Shown here: piece by piece, positions 30,461 through 40,003 of the stretch
Numbering within the stretch: position 1 is the stretch's first letter
Layout: each line of letters opens with the position of its first letter
NCBI GenBank assembly: GCA_023384415.1
Contig: JAHDWJ010000002.1
Location: 170,190 to 234,189 of the forward strand
Direction of reading: 5' to 3'
DNA: 64,000 bases
DNA from: Anaerolineae bacterium
GTDB taxonomy: Bacteria; Chloroflexota; Anaerolineae; Promineifilales; Promineifilaceae
The notes under the pieces: model-generated
Databases searched by the model: none
Told to the model about the DNA's origin: nothing
What the model saw: the letters and a program-made list of their open reading frames with translations, nothing else
Program-made: the position numbers and the translations under genes

Positions 30461-31812
30461 CACGTATTTCCTCGGATGCCCAGGTGGCGGGCCACTCCCT
30501 TGATGGTGACGGAGAAGTCCCAATTGAACACAACCAAACCGGCATTGCTTTGCAGGAAGAAAAACAGCCGATTGTACCGGCCTGGCTCCAGCTGAATATA
30601 CTGGCCGCGAGCATCAAACAATGAACTAGATGATTCACGCCATACCCCACCGGTAGATTTTTCATAACTTAGCTCTTTGATCCCATCCATCACTACTACC
30701 CCATTAGTGTCAATGGCCGCGCCCCTCAGCTCCAACACGTTAGGAATGGGCACAAGCCACATTTGGAAGAAGTCCCAGGTAGCTGTGCCGGTCACATCCA
30801 TAATCAGCAATAGGTTATAGCCGGTAGGATTGGTGAGTGATGGGTTATATTGGCCCCCTGGCAGCCGGTGCCGTCCCAGGAAGTGCAATGTGGCCGGGGT
30901 GCCCCCGCCTGATACAACGGCAATTGGGGGCTGGGTAATATACCCCTGCCCGTGCGAAAATTGGGCGGTTACAGTGCCAATGCCTGATTTCTCGAACGCC
31001 GCGAACACCAGATAATCGCCTGCATAAACGCTGAGAGGGCGTGAACCGCTGGCCAAACTCCAGCGCAGGGTAGCATCAGCTGTACTGCGGAGCTTTACAT
31101 CATCGGGCGCATTGGTATCAGCCACCTGCAAGCCCGCATTATCAAGCTCGCTGGTAGGCTCAAAGAGAGGGTCAAATTGCCCGGCCTTTGTGGCGTCATC
31201 AAACGCTTTAGTGGCTACCATATATTGGATGGGGATAGGGTTGGTAGTCCCTGGGTCTATTTCGATTGTGGTCAGCATGGGGGCATCCCCAGGCACACTG
31301 GCCGGGGCTATGGTGAGACCGTTGGTGCCATCGGTGTCATTTTTCATGTACAGGGTGGTAGCGGCCGCGACTGTGGCCGGGGTGCCGTTGGGGGCTACGG
31401 CTCGCCCGGCCCCCTCACGGGTGATGGTCACAATGAGGTCAACAATGCTGTTAGCCCCAAAGTGGCCGCCCTCTAATTCAGCGATCTGCACGTCACTAAC
31501 AATGCAATAGCGGATGTTGGTTTCGCTGTGGGTTTGCATGGTCATCCACACTTCATCTGTTTTGCGTCGGTTTCGCCGATACGCCTGGGCTTTGGCCGCC
31601 AGCCGGTGCAAGTTGATCAGGGTGGTATCACGGCTGTCATCGGTTGTGACCATCCAGACACAGGGCAAGACATCCACCACGTCGGGGATCTCCCCGGTTT
31701 CGGGGTCAATGTGGCCTACCTTTTGCCGGTAGCCATCCCGCTTGATGTAGAGGCCAGCGGGGTCTAAAAATGAAACGGTGATGGTGCCATCGGTGATGTT
31801 TAATGTTCCCAT
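30460..31812 (-). CDS. Distal tail-like protein (450 aa)
   Basis: Begins MGTLNITDGTITVSFLDPAG. The N-terminal third resembles distal tail proteins with DPETGEIPDVVDVLPCVWM. The middle has a jelly-roll-like region (RLYPGRYNRLFFF near the C-terminus). Follows the tape measure gene by 2 bp. Assigned by place and beta-rich make-up. Confidence 0.62.
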   Translation of the reverse strand: MGTLNITDGTITVSFLDPAGLYIKRDGYRQKVGHIDPETGEIPDVVDVLPCVWMVTTDDSRDTTLINLHRLAAKAQAYRRNRRKTDEVWMTMQTHSETNIRYCIVSDVQIAELEGGHFGANSIVDLIVTITREGAGRAVAPNGTPATVAAATTLYMKNDTDGTNGLTIAPASVPGDAPMLTTIEIDPGTTNPIPIQYMVATKAFDDATKAGQFDPLFEPTSELDNAGLQVADTNAPDDVKLRSTADATLRWSLASGSRPLSVYAGDYLVFAAFEKSGIGTVTAQFSHGQGYITQPPIAVVSGGGTPATLHFLGRHRLPGGQYNPSLTNPTGYNLLLIMDVTGTATWDFFQMWLVPIPNVLELRGAAIDTNGVVVMDGIKELSYEKSTGGVWRESSSSLFDARGQYIQLEPGRYNRLFFFLQSNAGLVVFNWDFSVTIKGVARHLGIRGNT

Positions 31813-31814
31813 GG

Positions 31815-34403
31815 TTAGAATGCAGTCAGGGCACGTTCGTCCACGTTCCCCTGGAGATATGCCAGGAGCATCTCAGCCCCGGCCCGGTCGTAAATATTGA
31901 TCTGCTCTATGATGATCGGCCGCTGCCCGTTGGCTCCGCCTGGGATGCGGTTTACATCGCCGATGCCCATGATGGTTGGACGGCTAATGCTTATTGGCTG
32001 CAAGCGGGGCATTAGCTTACGATCCATTCCCGCCCGGATTTGATCTGCCGTATTGTCCAATTCATCCACTGCCCCCATTGCGATACCTTGGCTGAATGGT
32101 CTTCCTACTTGCTGGGCAGCTACAACAGAGGGCGATCTGGCGTCCAGCAAGCCTCTTGCTGCGTCTATGGCAGCCTGGGCTGCGGCTCTGGCAGCATCCA
32201 TAATGAATTGTGTCGCTGAAGAGATCCCACTGGCAATGCCGGTGATGATGTCACGGCCAACACCGGGCCAATCGGTGTTGGTGAACCAATCAATAATGCC
32301 ATTTGCGATTGATTCAACCGTGTTCTGAATGGCGGCTTCCCAGGTGAGCAGGGCATTGCTTATGCCGCTCCACAGGGTATCCCAGGCTTCTCTGAGGTTC
32401 TCCCCAAATGCGTACCAATCCCCCTCAATGGCCGAAGCAAACGCATCTAATATTGAACCAATAACATCAGTTACGGTTTCAATCGCTATTTGAATGGCGT
32501 CCCAAGCGATCTGGGCCGATTCCAGGATGGCGGCCCCGTGTGCATCCCAAAACACTTGCAGCCCGGTCAACACCGTTTCTACAACCGTTTTGACGGCGGT
32601 AATGGCCGTCTCAATCCCTGTTTTGACCGTCTCATAAATGAATCGAGCAATAGTTGTGATGGAATCGCCATGAGCCGTCCAGAATGTCTGAATCCCAGTG
32701 AGAACGGTGCTGATGATGGTTTGGACTGTCTGTATCGCCGTTTCAATGCCCGCCCTGACCGTTTCGTAGGTGTTAATGGCTGAGGCAATGACAGCATCTC
32801 CATTCGCGGCCCACCAGGTCTGGATATTGTCTAGAGCATTCTGGATGAGGGGTTGAATAAAATCTATCGCCGCCTGGGTCTTGCCTTGTATATCCCCCCA
32901 GTTTCCCGCCCAGGCCGCGCCCAACAGCCCCACCGCTGCAATGACCAGCCCTACCGGGTTAGCTAATGCGCCCACCGCTGCCACAACCGCAGCGATGGTT
33001 GAGGCGATACCGGCCGCGGCCAACACTGCCCCTATGGCGATGAGTGCCCCTTTGATCTCTTCGCTATGTTCCTGCACAAAACTGATGGCCGCGCCAATGA
33101 AATTTTCTATCCAGGTCAGAATGGGGGCGAGCTGCTCCACCACACCGGCAGGGACCAGGCCGGCCAGGGCGGTGGTGATGGATTGGGCAATCCCCTGACC
33201 ACTAGATAAGCCGTCGAAGAGTGCGCCAACGGCGGTGGTTGCTGTGCCCAATATGCCAGGCAGGGCATCCAGATACGGCTGTAAGCGGCTCATGGCCGTC
33301 TCAACAAATGGAATGGCCGCCCGCGCCAGGTCGGTCAGCACGGGCAGAAAGGCTGAGCCAACCGTTACAGCCACCCCGTCAATGGCTGACTTGAGCAAGG
33401 TCATGGAGCCTTGCAGGGTATCTAGCTGACGGTTGGCCATTTCTTCGGCCGCTCCGCCAGCCCCCTCTAATTTATCCGCATATTCCCCCAGGGCTTCGCT
33501 TCCCCGCCCCAGTAAAATTGAGAATGACCCGGCCGCTTCCCGCCCAAAGATCGCATTCAGGGCAAAATCCCGCTGCTCTGGCCCCAGGGCGGCTAGGGCG
33601 CCTTCAAATTGGCCGATGATGTTGGGCAGCGGCAGCATATTGCCCTCAGCATCACGCACAGCAATACCCATCTCTTCCAGGGCGTCGGCAGCGATGGATG
33701 TAGGCGTTGCCAGGCTGCCCATGACCGCCCGCAGGTGTGTTCCAGCCAGGCTGCTCTGAATACCCGCATCCGCCAGGAATCCAGCGGCCGCCGTTACTTC
33801 TTCCAATGACCAACCCAAATTTGCCGCCGTTGGCGCGGCAAATTTCATGGTCTGGCCTAACATTTCGATGGATGTATTGGAGTTTGCGCTGGCCAACGCC
33901 AACACGTCGGCTACCCGCCCGGCCTCTTCCGCATCCAGCCTAAAACCCCCTAACACATTGCTGACAATATCAGCGGTGGTAGCCAGGTCCATGTTGCCCG
34001 CGGCCGCGGCCGAAAGCACAGCCGGTAAAGCGGCAATGGACTGCTCCACATCAAACCCGGCCATGGCCAAAAACGCCAGGCCGTCCGCCGCCTGGGTGGC
34101 CGTGAAGGCAGTGGTAGACCCCGCCTCTAAAGCTGCATTTTTCAGGCGATCTAAATCTTCAGCCGAGGCCAGGCTGATGGCACCAACGTTGGCCATCGCC
34201 TGCTCAAACTCAGCCGCCCGGCCAACGGAGTACGCTACTCCCGCCCCAACAGCGGTAACAGCCCCCGCGGCCGCGGCCGCGCCAGCCACCAGCACCCCCC
34301 CCATAACCCCGGCCAGACCGCCCACGCTGCCCCCCACCGTGTCAAACACGCTGGAAGCCTGGTCTTCGCCTTTTAGAATAAGTCGTGTTGTTCTATCGGC
34401 CAT
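31815..34403 (-). CDS. Tail tape measure protein (P2)
   Basis: 862 aa. Gly/Ala-rich hydrophobic start, TP901-type region (EFEQAMANVGAISLASAEDL ... FTATQAADGLAF), hydrophobic segments near residues 430-500 (IGAVLAAAGIASTIAAVVAA), then about five repeats of the type W-A-A-H-G-D-x-I with ETVKTGIETA helices, and a C-terminal AARAAAQAAIDAARGLL. Predicts a tail of ordinary siphovirus length. P1 copy is at 1-1625. A terminator lies upstream (34412-34453). Confidence 0.93.
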   Translation of the reverse strand: MADRTTRLILKGEDQASSVFDTVGGSVGGLAGVMGGVLVAGAAAAAGAVTAVGAGVAYSVGRAAEFEQAMANVGAISLASAEDLDRLKNAALEAGSTTAFTATQAADGLAFLAMAGFDVEQSIAALPAVLSAAAAGNMDLATTADIVSNVLGGFRLDAEEAGRVADVLALASANSNTSIEMLGQTMKFAAPTAANLGWSLEEVTAAAGFLADAGIQSSLAGTHLRAVMGSLATPTSIAADALEEMGIAVRDAEGNMLPLPNIIGQFEGALAALGPEQRDFALNAIFGREAAGSFSILLGRGSEALGEYADKLEGAGGAAEEMANRQLDTLQGSMTLLKSAIDGVAVTVGSAFLPVLTDLARAAIPFVETAMSRLQPYLDALPGILGTATTAVGALFDGLSSGQGIAQSITTALAGLVPAGVVEQLAPILTWIENFIGAAISFVQEHSEEIKGALIAIGAVLAAAGIASTIAAVVAAVGALANPVGLVIAAVGLLGAAWAGNWGDIQGKTQAAIDFIQPLIQNALDNIQTWWAANGDAVIASAINTYETVRAGIETAIQTVQTIISTVLTGIQTFWTAHGDSITTIARFIYETVKTGIETAITAVKTVVETVLTGLQVFWDAHGAAILESAQIAWDAIQIAIETVTDVIGSILDAFASAIEGDWYAFGENLREAWDTLWSGISNALLTWEAAIQNTVESIANGIIDWFTNTDWPGVGRDIITGIASGISSATQFIMDAARAAAQAAIDAARGLLDARSPSVVAAQQVGRPFSQGIAMGAVDELDNTADQIRAGMDRKLMPRLQPISISRPTIMGIGDVNRIPGGANGQRPIIIEQINIYDRAGAEMLLAYLQGNVDERALTAF

Positions 34404-34411
34404 AATATCGT

Positions 34412-34453
34412 AAAAAAAAAGCCCACCACCCCCCTAAATGGGGGATGGTGGGC
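34412..34453 (-). terminator. Intrinsic terminator just upstream of the P2 tape measure gene
   Basis: Minus strand GCCCACCATCCCCC, 6-nt loop, GGGGGTGGTGGGC, then nine T, ending 9 bp before the tape measure ATG. Same place as in P1 (1631-1674) but different sequence. Confidence 0.82.
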
Positions 34454-34487
34454 CGGGGCTTAGAAGAGCGCGGGCACAGGGTAACTA

Positions 34488-34631
34488 TTATTTCGCTTCT
34501 GGATACGCCGCTTCGATATACCTCACAACCATTAACAATGCCCGCCGCAATACACGCAAGAAGCCAATGAAGCGGTCATTGTCGCCTTCGGAACTCTTCC
34601 TGCCATCTGCGATACCGTGTTTGTTCATCAT
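34488..34631 (-). CDS. Small conserved tail-region protein (47 aa, P2)
   Basis: ATG 34631, stop 34488-34490. Core LRVLRRALLMVVRYIEAAYP matches the 45-aa P1 protein at 1712-1849. Overlaps the end of the chaperone extension by 56 bp. Confidence 0.65.
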   Translation of the reverse strand: MMNKHGIADGRKSSEGDNDRFIGFLRVLRRALLMVVRYIEAAYPEAK

Positions 34632-34764
34632 CATCCATTAGCCGTTCCTGCAATTCTGCCAATGTTGCCCAATCCTCGTTTTCTGCCTGGCTGGGCAGCC
34701 ACCCAAAGCGGGCACACAGGCCCATTACATCTGGGCGGATCGGGTAGGGCGAAAATCGCTCCAC
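34576..34764 (-). CDS. Tail assembly chaperone extension (P2)
   Basis: 62-codon frame, -1 relative to the upstream chaperone and overlapping its end. Matches the P1 extension (GLCARFGWLPSQAENEDWAT). It could begin at GTG 34764 or be reached by a -1 shift near the run GATTTTC; no canonical slippery heptamer as in P1 is seen after the TAA that closes this frame upstream. Confidence 0.72.
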   Translation of the reverse strand: MERFSPYPIRPDVMGLCARFGWLPSQAENEDWATLAELQERLMDDDEQTRYRRWQEEFRRRQ

Positions 34765-35075
34765 TTAAAATTCAATGCCTGAATAATCCAGGTCAGCTGC
34801 TCACCATCCAGTTTGCTCAATACGGATGGATCATCAGCCGGGTTAGCCAGTTGCTCCCCCGTATCCACATCACAAACACCGTCCCACGTTGGCACCAGTC
34901 CAGCCACAATAGCATAAACATCTTCGGGCAGTTTGGCCGCCTTGAGTGCGTCCATCTTCCACACAGCCACTCGTTTGCGGCGGCGAATTGTCACCCCTTC
35001 CGCCTCAAATATCTCTTCTGGGCAGGGAATGGTGATTAGGGCGATCTTTTGCTCATCTACGGTTTGTTTTGGCAT
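34725..35075 (-). CDS. Tail assembly chaperone (G-type, P2)
   Basis: 116 aa: CPEEIFEAEGVTIRRRKRVA and EQLTWIIQALNF, homologous to P1 2032-2400. Its last 40 bp overlap the extension frame. Binds tape measure protein in the family. Confidence 0.82.
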   Translation of the reverse strand: MPKQTVDEQKIALITIPCPEEIFEAEGVTIRRRKRVAVWKMDALKAAKLPEDVYAIVAGLVPTWDGVCDVDTGEQLANPADDPSVLSKLDGEQLTWIIQALNFKWSDFRPTRSAQM

Positions 35076-35121
35076 GGTTAGTTTCTCCTTCTAAAAAGAT
35101 GGGCCTATAAAACAACACAAT

Positions 35122-36105
35122 CTACAGCGTCGCAATGTCATTCTGAACCACGGTCTGGAACGAATAGCCCAGCGTCGGGTCATAAACGGAGCGTCCCATG
35201 ATAGCCACACGCCTGGTGGCCCCATCATCCTGGAACTCAAACGTCTCTGGTTTGCTATACAGATTAAAGGTGAACAGGTTATTGGCCGCTCCGGTGTTTT
35301 TCAATTGGATGAAGCGGCCAACATTGGCCTGGAAGTTGGTACTGAACTCAGCGTAGGTGGCAGCATTGAATAACAGCACCGCGCTGAATTCACAATACCG
35401 TTCGCCGCGCCGGTGGGTCGTAAAATACCCCCCGCTGGCACTGCCGGTGAAGCGTGGCTCAATGCCATTGTCTACCTTAATGTTCCACTCTTCCAGGGAC
35501 GCCGCGATCTCCGTGGTGCCGATTCCCCCAGCCGTCGTGTCCATAAATAGCTGGCTGTTTTTGAACGGCATATACTGACCACGCAGATCCCGATCTGCGA
35601 TGGCCGCTGTCATGGTGTGCCCGGCCGTCAGTCGTTGGGCCAACAGTTCCATCTTAAAATCAACCAATGTCGGCCCACTGCCCCCTTTGCCGCTCATCTC
35701 CCAAGATTTAATCATGCAGTATGGCAGCCGGAAGCTGCCTACCGTGTCATTCACTTCCAGGGTGTATGAGGCCAAATCATCACTGGCGGCCGCGTCATTA
35801 AATGTCCAGAGGTACGGGCCAGCCCCAGAGGCGGCAACACCCCCCTTGATGCCCCCCTGAAACCAAAAGGGCAAATCGGTAAACGGTGAGCCAGGGAGTT
35901 GAAGTTCAAACCCATCTACCAACACATGGGTTTCCACAGCATCAAAGTTGGCAATGAAATTTTGCCGTCCCTGGTCAATATACACCTTCTCCCGCTTCTC
36001 CTGGGGCACACCCCCCAGGGTATACGGCTTCCGGGTAGCGGCCACCGCCGTTCCCTTCGTTGCTTCAATACCGGCCTGCCAGTATGTTAGGGCTGTATTA
36101 CTCAT
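35122..36105 (-). CDS. Major tail tube protein (P2)
   Basis: 327 aa, collinear with P1 5419-6393. MSNTALTYWQAGIEATKGTA start and MGRSVYDPTLGYSFQ end. Overlaps the 65-aa gene by 8 bp. Confidence 0.85.
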   Translation of the reverse strand: MSNTALTYWQAGIEATKGTAVAATRKPYTLGGVPQEKREKVYIDQGRQNFIANFDAVETHVLVDGFELQLPGSPFTDLPFWFQGGIKGGVAASGAGPYLWTFNDAAASDDLASYTLEVNDTVGSFRLPYCMIKSWEMSGKGGSGPTLVDFKMELLAQRLTAGHTMTAAIADRDLRGQYMPFKNSQLFMDTTAGGIGTTEIAASLEEWNIKVDNGIEPRFTGSASGGYFTTHRRGERYCEFSAVLLFNAATYAEFSTNFQANVGRFIQLKNTGAANNLFTFNLYSKPETFEFQDDGATRRVAIMGRSVYDPTLGYSFQTVVQNDIATL

Positions 36106-36295
36106 GCTTCTTCTCCTTCTTTTCTGGCGCGATCACATACAGACCGGTAGCCAGACATGCTAAAACCTGTTTGTCAGTTAATTGTTTCACCTCATCCGGT
36201 GACAAATTGCGAGCAGGGACACCGGTGAGATGATCCCCATTGTAGGGTACAAAGTTGAGGCCCCGTTCTGCGGCCTGTGATAATTTACCTGTCAT
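36098..36295 (-). CDS. Small conserved tail-region protein (65 aa, P2)
   Basis: GLNFVPYNGDHLTGVPARNL, homologue of P1 6390-6596. Overlaps both neighbours. Function unknown. Confidence 0.75.
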   Translation of the reverse strand: MTGKLSQAAERGLNFVPYNGDHLTGVPARNLSPDEVKQLTDKQVLACLATGLYVIAPEKKEKKHE

Positions 36296-36722
36296 AGGTC
36301 ACACTCTCCAGTATAAATTCCACGATGCGATAAGGATGCCCATTGATTTCGGCGAAGGCGGGCACAATGGGCTGTTCAGCCAACGCCACCTGCACATAAT
36401 TCGTGCCGCTGACGTTATCACGCACTTTTTGTAACAGCGCGGTCATTACCTGCATGGCCAATAGCTCAGTATTGGTATTCCCATGCCCCCGGCGATTAAT
36501 GTAGATCGTTCCCCGCCACAGGCAGTCACTTCGATTGCTGCCGTTGCCCTGAAACATAACCTGCCCGCCGTCATAGTGCAGACTAAACACAGGGGAACGG
36601 CCTTCCAATTCCATCGCCAATGGGGGATGGTCCAAATTGGCCTGCAACGTGCCATCCACCACCAGGCTGTCAAACAGATCGCTGATTTCCGCCAATACCA
36701 AGTCTTGACTGGTTAGGGCCAT
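36285..36722 (-). CDS. Tail terminator-like protein (145 aa, P2)
   Basis: MALTSQDLVLAEISDLFDSL, with RDNVSGTNYVQV. Place and size as in P1 6613-7035. Confidence 0.7.
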   Translation of the reverse strand: MALTSQDLVLAEISDLFDSLVVDGTLQANLDHPPLAMELEGRSPVFSLHYDGGQVMFQGNGSNRSDCLWRGTIYINRRGHGNTNTELLAMQVMTALLQKVRDNVSGTNYVQVALAEQPIVPAFAEINGHPYRIVEFILESVTYDR

Positions 36723-36724
36723 TG

Positions 36725-37111
36725 TTACCTCACCAAAACTGCTTCTACCTTAATGCCCGCCGTTTCTGCCAGCCACTCAATGACCTTTGGCACCTCGCGC
36801 CGGTTGGCATAATCAAAAAATTGTTCCTGGTGACGCCGGTCACGCACGTAAGGAGCGTAATGCACACTGGTGCTGAGTTGGGCCACCACGCTGTTACCCC
36901 CACCAGAGACATCAGGGAAGATGCTGTTTTTAGTCCAGCCTGTATCAACTTCGATGTTTCCCGCCACAAACCGGTCTACCTGGAGAATGGCCTGGGTCAT
37001 CAGCCCCTTTAAGCCGCTGTTGGCCGATACCTCTTGGGCAGCCTGCCGCAAATCGGCTTGCAGCTTCTTCAAATCATCCAGACTGGTTTGGCTCAACTGT
37101 AAGGTCGTCAT
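36725..37111 (-). CDS. HK97 gp10-like tail completion protein (128 aa, P2)
   Basis: NIEVDTGWTKNSIFPDVSGG and SVHYAPYVRDRRH. Homologue of P1 7035-7406. Overlaps the head closure gene by 4 bp. Confidence 0.84.
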   Translation of the reverse strand: MTTLQLSQTSLDDLKKLQADLRQAAQEVSANSGLKGLMTQAILQVDRFVAGNIEVDTGWTKNSIFPDVSGGGNSVVAQLSTSVHYAPYVRDRRHQEQFFDYANRREVPKVIEWLAETAGIKVEAVLVR

Positions 37112-37455
37112 GTTGTGATCTTCCGCTCTTGAATCAGCAGGCGTATGTAGCTGCCGTCCCCAGGCCGGTTAAACTCTGCTGCTGACCGGATGGCATACTC
37201 AACCCCACTCACCACCAGGATGTCACCCTCACGCACGTCATATAACGCCCCCTGGCTGTTGGTAAAACAATAGGTCTTCTTGACCTCGTGGGCGTCCTGG
37301 ATGTTGGCTTGCAACGCCAACTCCGCACTCACGCTTTGCAGTGGGGTGACGGGCAGGCCGGTCAAATGTTGGACCGGGGCCAATATCAGCCCGGAGCTAA
37401 CAGCCGGATAACGTTTGGTAGTGGCCGTTAATATGGCCATGGTCGCTGCTGACAT
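37108..37455 (-). CDS. Head closure/stopper protein (115 aa, P2)
   Basis: DVREGDILVVSGVEYAIRSA near the C-terminus; homologue of P1 7403-7744. Confidence 0.75.
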   Translation of the reverse strand: MSAATMAILTATTKRYPAVSSGLILAPVQHLTGLPVTPLQSVSAELALQANIQDAHEVKKTYCFTNSQGALYDVREGDILVVSGVEYAIRSAAEFNRPGDGSYIRLLIQERKITT

Positions 37456-37457
37456 CG

Positions 37458-38261
37458 TTATTGTCCGTGAATGAGCCTGCGCTGCTGAACGCCCCGCCCC
37501 GATGCAGCCCGCCTGCCGCCAACGCTGATGCCCAATATATTCTCAATTGCGTTACGCCGTTGGCTGGGCTTTTCTGACCGGCCTTCCAATTCAAAATCAG
37601 TGGCATTACGCGAGTAATACCGGTGCAGCTTGTGCAACATATAGCGTTGAATCTCATCTATGCAGGGATCAACAATATCATCACTCAAGAAACGCACATC
37701 AGGCCGCCCAGCCCGGTCTACCGCCCCCACCGCTCGCAGGCCAGCATCCACCGCTTCGGTGTAATCTCCCTCTGTGCGTTCCCCGTCCCCGGCCACGCTG
37801 TAACCAGCGTCGGCACTGGCCAGATCACCCAACAACCGGGCCACTTCTAGGGCCAGTTCTGCCCGCGTCTTGTCCACTCTGGCGACGCTCACATCATCTA
37901 CATAGCAGGCCACATCAGCATAGCTTACGGTCACAGTGTAATGGCCCATCGGCAGCCCCACCCTGACCGCGTGGCCCTGTGTCCAGGCGGGGGTGACGGC
38001 GATTGAGGCGGTGTAGACCGTGTTGTTATTATCATCGTTGATGGTCAGGGTCACATTGCCAGAGCCGCCACCCTTCACCCATAACTCAATCATCCAGGGG
38101 CAGCTGGCGGGGGTGTAGAAGCTCTGGCTGATGGCTTGCCCCGCGGCCAGATGTACTGCTCCCAGCTCCTTGTACCCTTCGCTGGCGATGAAACTGGCCC
38201 CATTGCTGGCCGTCCAATTTGCCAGATCACCATCAAAGCCGCCGTTGCTTAAACGATTCAT
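37458..38261 (-). CDS. Head-tail adaptor with N-terminal CBM-like domain (267 aa, P2)
   Basis: N-terminus MNRLSNGGFDGDLANWTASN is the usual opening of a carbohydrate-binding jelly roll; CYVDDVSVARV ends that domain. The C-terminal half (RAELALEVARLLGD ... CIDEIQRYMLHKLHRYY) is adaptor-like. Homologue of P1 7741-8559. Confidence 0.7.
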   Translation of the reverse strand: MNRLSNGGFDGDLANWTASNGASFIASEGYKELGAVHLAAGQAISQSFYTPASCPWMIELWVKGGGSGNVTLTINDDNNNTVYTASIAVTPAWTQGHAVRVGLPMGHYTVTVSYADVACYVDDVSVARVDKTRAELALEVARLLGDLASADAGYSVAGDGERTEGDYTEAVDAGLRAVGAVDRAGRPDVRFLSDDIVDPCIDEIQRYMLHKLHRYYSRNATDFELEGRSEKPSQRRNAIENILGISVGGRRAASGRGVQQRRLIHGQ

Positions 38262-38289
38262 GATGTCACCCTTGCCGGTTTCTTGGGGC

Positions 38290-38538
38290 TTACTCTTCTG
38301 ATGCAGATTCTAAGATAGTTTCGGGGTCAAATTGATGAGGCCGCCCCGCCACCTGCCCAATTGTCTGTGTACCCCCCATAGCCTGGAGTGCCGCCACTTC
38401 CGCAGGCGTGGCTATCCGGTAGCCCACCTGATTCAACCTGGCTTTGGCGATCTCATGATTGACTTCGTGAACCGCCCCGGCTGGATTAACCAAAAAATAG
38501 GTCTTTCCTTCGACCATCTGTGTTTTCTTTTTAGCCAT
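38290..38538 (-). CDS. Conserved small virion-region protein (82 aa, P2)
   Basis: YFLVNPAGAVHEVNHEIAKA; homologue of P1 8938-9192. A 15-bp inverted repeat lies upstream (38575-38606). Confidence 0.75.
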   Translation of the reverse strand: MAKKKTQMVEGKTYFLVNPAGAVHEVNHEIAKARLNQVGYRIATPAEVAALQAMGGTQTIGQVAGRPHQFDPETILESASEE

Positions 38539-38574
38539 AATGTCACCTCTTATGTAGTGCCTTTTATCTGTTAC

Positions 38575-38606
38575 CCCTTCCGAAGGGGAGTTCCCCTTCG
38601 GAAGGG
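38575..38606. repeat. 15-bp perfect inverted repeat between virion genes
   Basis: CCCTTCCGAAGGGGA/TCCCCTTCGGAAGGG with a 2-nt loop. Each arm is itself nearly palindromic. On the plus strand TTTT follows, but there is no plus-strand gene. In leftward mRNA it would form a very stable hairpin and may be a processing or stability element. Confidence 0.75.
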
Positions 38607-38619
38607 TTTTAACGAAACT

Positions 38620-39009
38620 CTATGCGAACGTGATGGCTCCGCTGACTAACAGCTTGCCATCTGGGGCCACCAGCACCAGATAAAACGTGGGCGTTCCCGT
38701 ATCAGTGAGGATGACATCAATGTCACCATCCGCCTCACTCACTACCAGGCCGCTCAAGTTGTTTGTCCATTCCAGGAGCAAACCATCTGTGCCAATGGCA
38801 ATACCACCCGTAGGGGCAGCCCCGGCAATGCTATCACCGTTGGCATCCCCAGAGAGATACCAGGGCATTCCTACCCGCTCATGGATTTCATTGCCGTTTT
38901 GCCGGTCCAACAATTGCACCGTCACGGTAATCGCGTTGGCTGCCTCTGTGCCTACCGTGAACCGCGCCGCCACCTTCAACTTGGGGTGACTGCCAAATCT
39001 GGAACTCAT
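38620..39009 (-). CDS. Conserved virion-region protein (129 aa, P2)
   Basis: PWYLSGDANGDSIAGAAPTG and FYLVLVAPDGKLLVSGAITF; homologue of P1 8562-8945. Possible decoration protein. Confidence 0.72.
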   Translation of the reverse strand: MSSRFGSHPKLKVAARFTVGTEAANAITVTVQLLDRQNGNEIHERVGMPWYLSGDANGDSIAGAAPTGGIAIGTDGLLLEWTNNLSGLVVSEADGDIDVILTDTGTPTFYLVLVAPDGKLLVSGAITFA

Positions 39010-39032
39010 AAAACACCTCCATAAACTCAGTC

Positions 39033-39926
39033 CTACAAGTCTTGAGTGGAAACAACAACCCCGTGGTTATCCCGGAGTTCAGCCACCCCATATAGGAAAT
39101 CAATTGTTACCTTGACCCCCAGATAATTGTGGTCATAGCTCATGGTGACACGCAGCCCCAGGCCATCCTCATTCATCACCGCCTGTAAAACGCCCATGTT
39201 TCCTGGCGCCGGGGCCATTGGCCGGGATGCCAACACCAGGGCGTTACGATGGAAGAAGAGATTTTTCTGGGTTGTAGCGGTTACCACCTGCTGATCCATG
39301 AAGATGTCGAATCCAGCAAACCGGCCCACGAAATTATTGGCCGCCAGATTGCCCAGGCTTTCGGCATAATCGCGGTTGACGATGCGCTCAATGCCCAGGG
39401 CTTCGTACTCAGCATCCTCGTGCAGCACGGCATACCGCTGGCCCATTGGCGCACGAGCCGTATTGAGATACCGCCGCGCCAGCCGGAAATTGGCCTCTGC
39501 CAGGCCGCCAGAGGCATCAATGGTTTGGCTGAAGCCGCTGTACAGCGCCAGCAAGTCCGCGTCAACCGCTTCGGCTACAACAGCCATCGCCTTGTTGATG
39601 TAGGCCGCCTGCCAATCGGGCCGGGCAAACCACTTTGCCGGGTCTTCAATGATGAAAGACACCTCTTTATGCTTATTCAGGGTGACGGTATACACCCCGT
39701 CATTTGGGGCCTGCAAGGTGATGGGGGCGTTGGCCGTTTTGTCGTTGGCTTGCAACGCGCCGGGGTAGCCAATCTTGACAGCATTGCCATACTGCGCCAC
39801 CTCATTGTCCCAATCACGGGCCACCAGGCGGCTCATTACGGTGTTGGCTTTCAGGTAGCCCAGGGCTTCCGCGGCCACTACGGTGGGGATGGTATCCCCA
39901 ACTTCGGTTACTGTTATATTCGCCAT
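39033..39926 (-). CDS. Major capsid protein (P2)
   Basis: 297 aa; MANITVTEVGDTIPTVVAAE and SYDHNYLGVKVTIDFLYGVA. Collinear with P1 9336-10226. Confidence 0.88.
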   Translation of the reverse strand: MANITVTEVGDTIPTVVAAEALGYLKANTVMSRLVARDWDNEVAQYGNAVKIGYPGALQANDKTANAPITLQAPNDGVYTVTLNKHKEVSFIIEDPAKWFARPDWQAAYINKAMAVVAEAVDADLLALYSGFSQTIDASGGLAEANFRLARRYLNTARAPMGQRYAVLHEDAEYEALGIERIVNRDYAESLGNLAANNFVGRFAGFDIFMDQQVVTATTQKNLFFHRNALVLASRPMAPAPGNMGVLQAVMNEDGLGLRVTMSYDHNYLGVKVTIDFLYGVAELRDNHGVVVSTQDL

Positions 39927-40003
39927 GATATTGCTCCTATCAGAATATAGTTAAAGCTCCCGGTTCGTTTTTTACGGGCAACGCCCCGATAGGAGTGGTT
40001 AAG

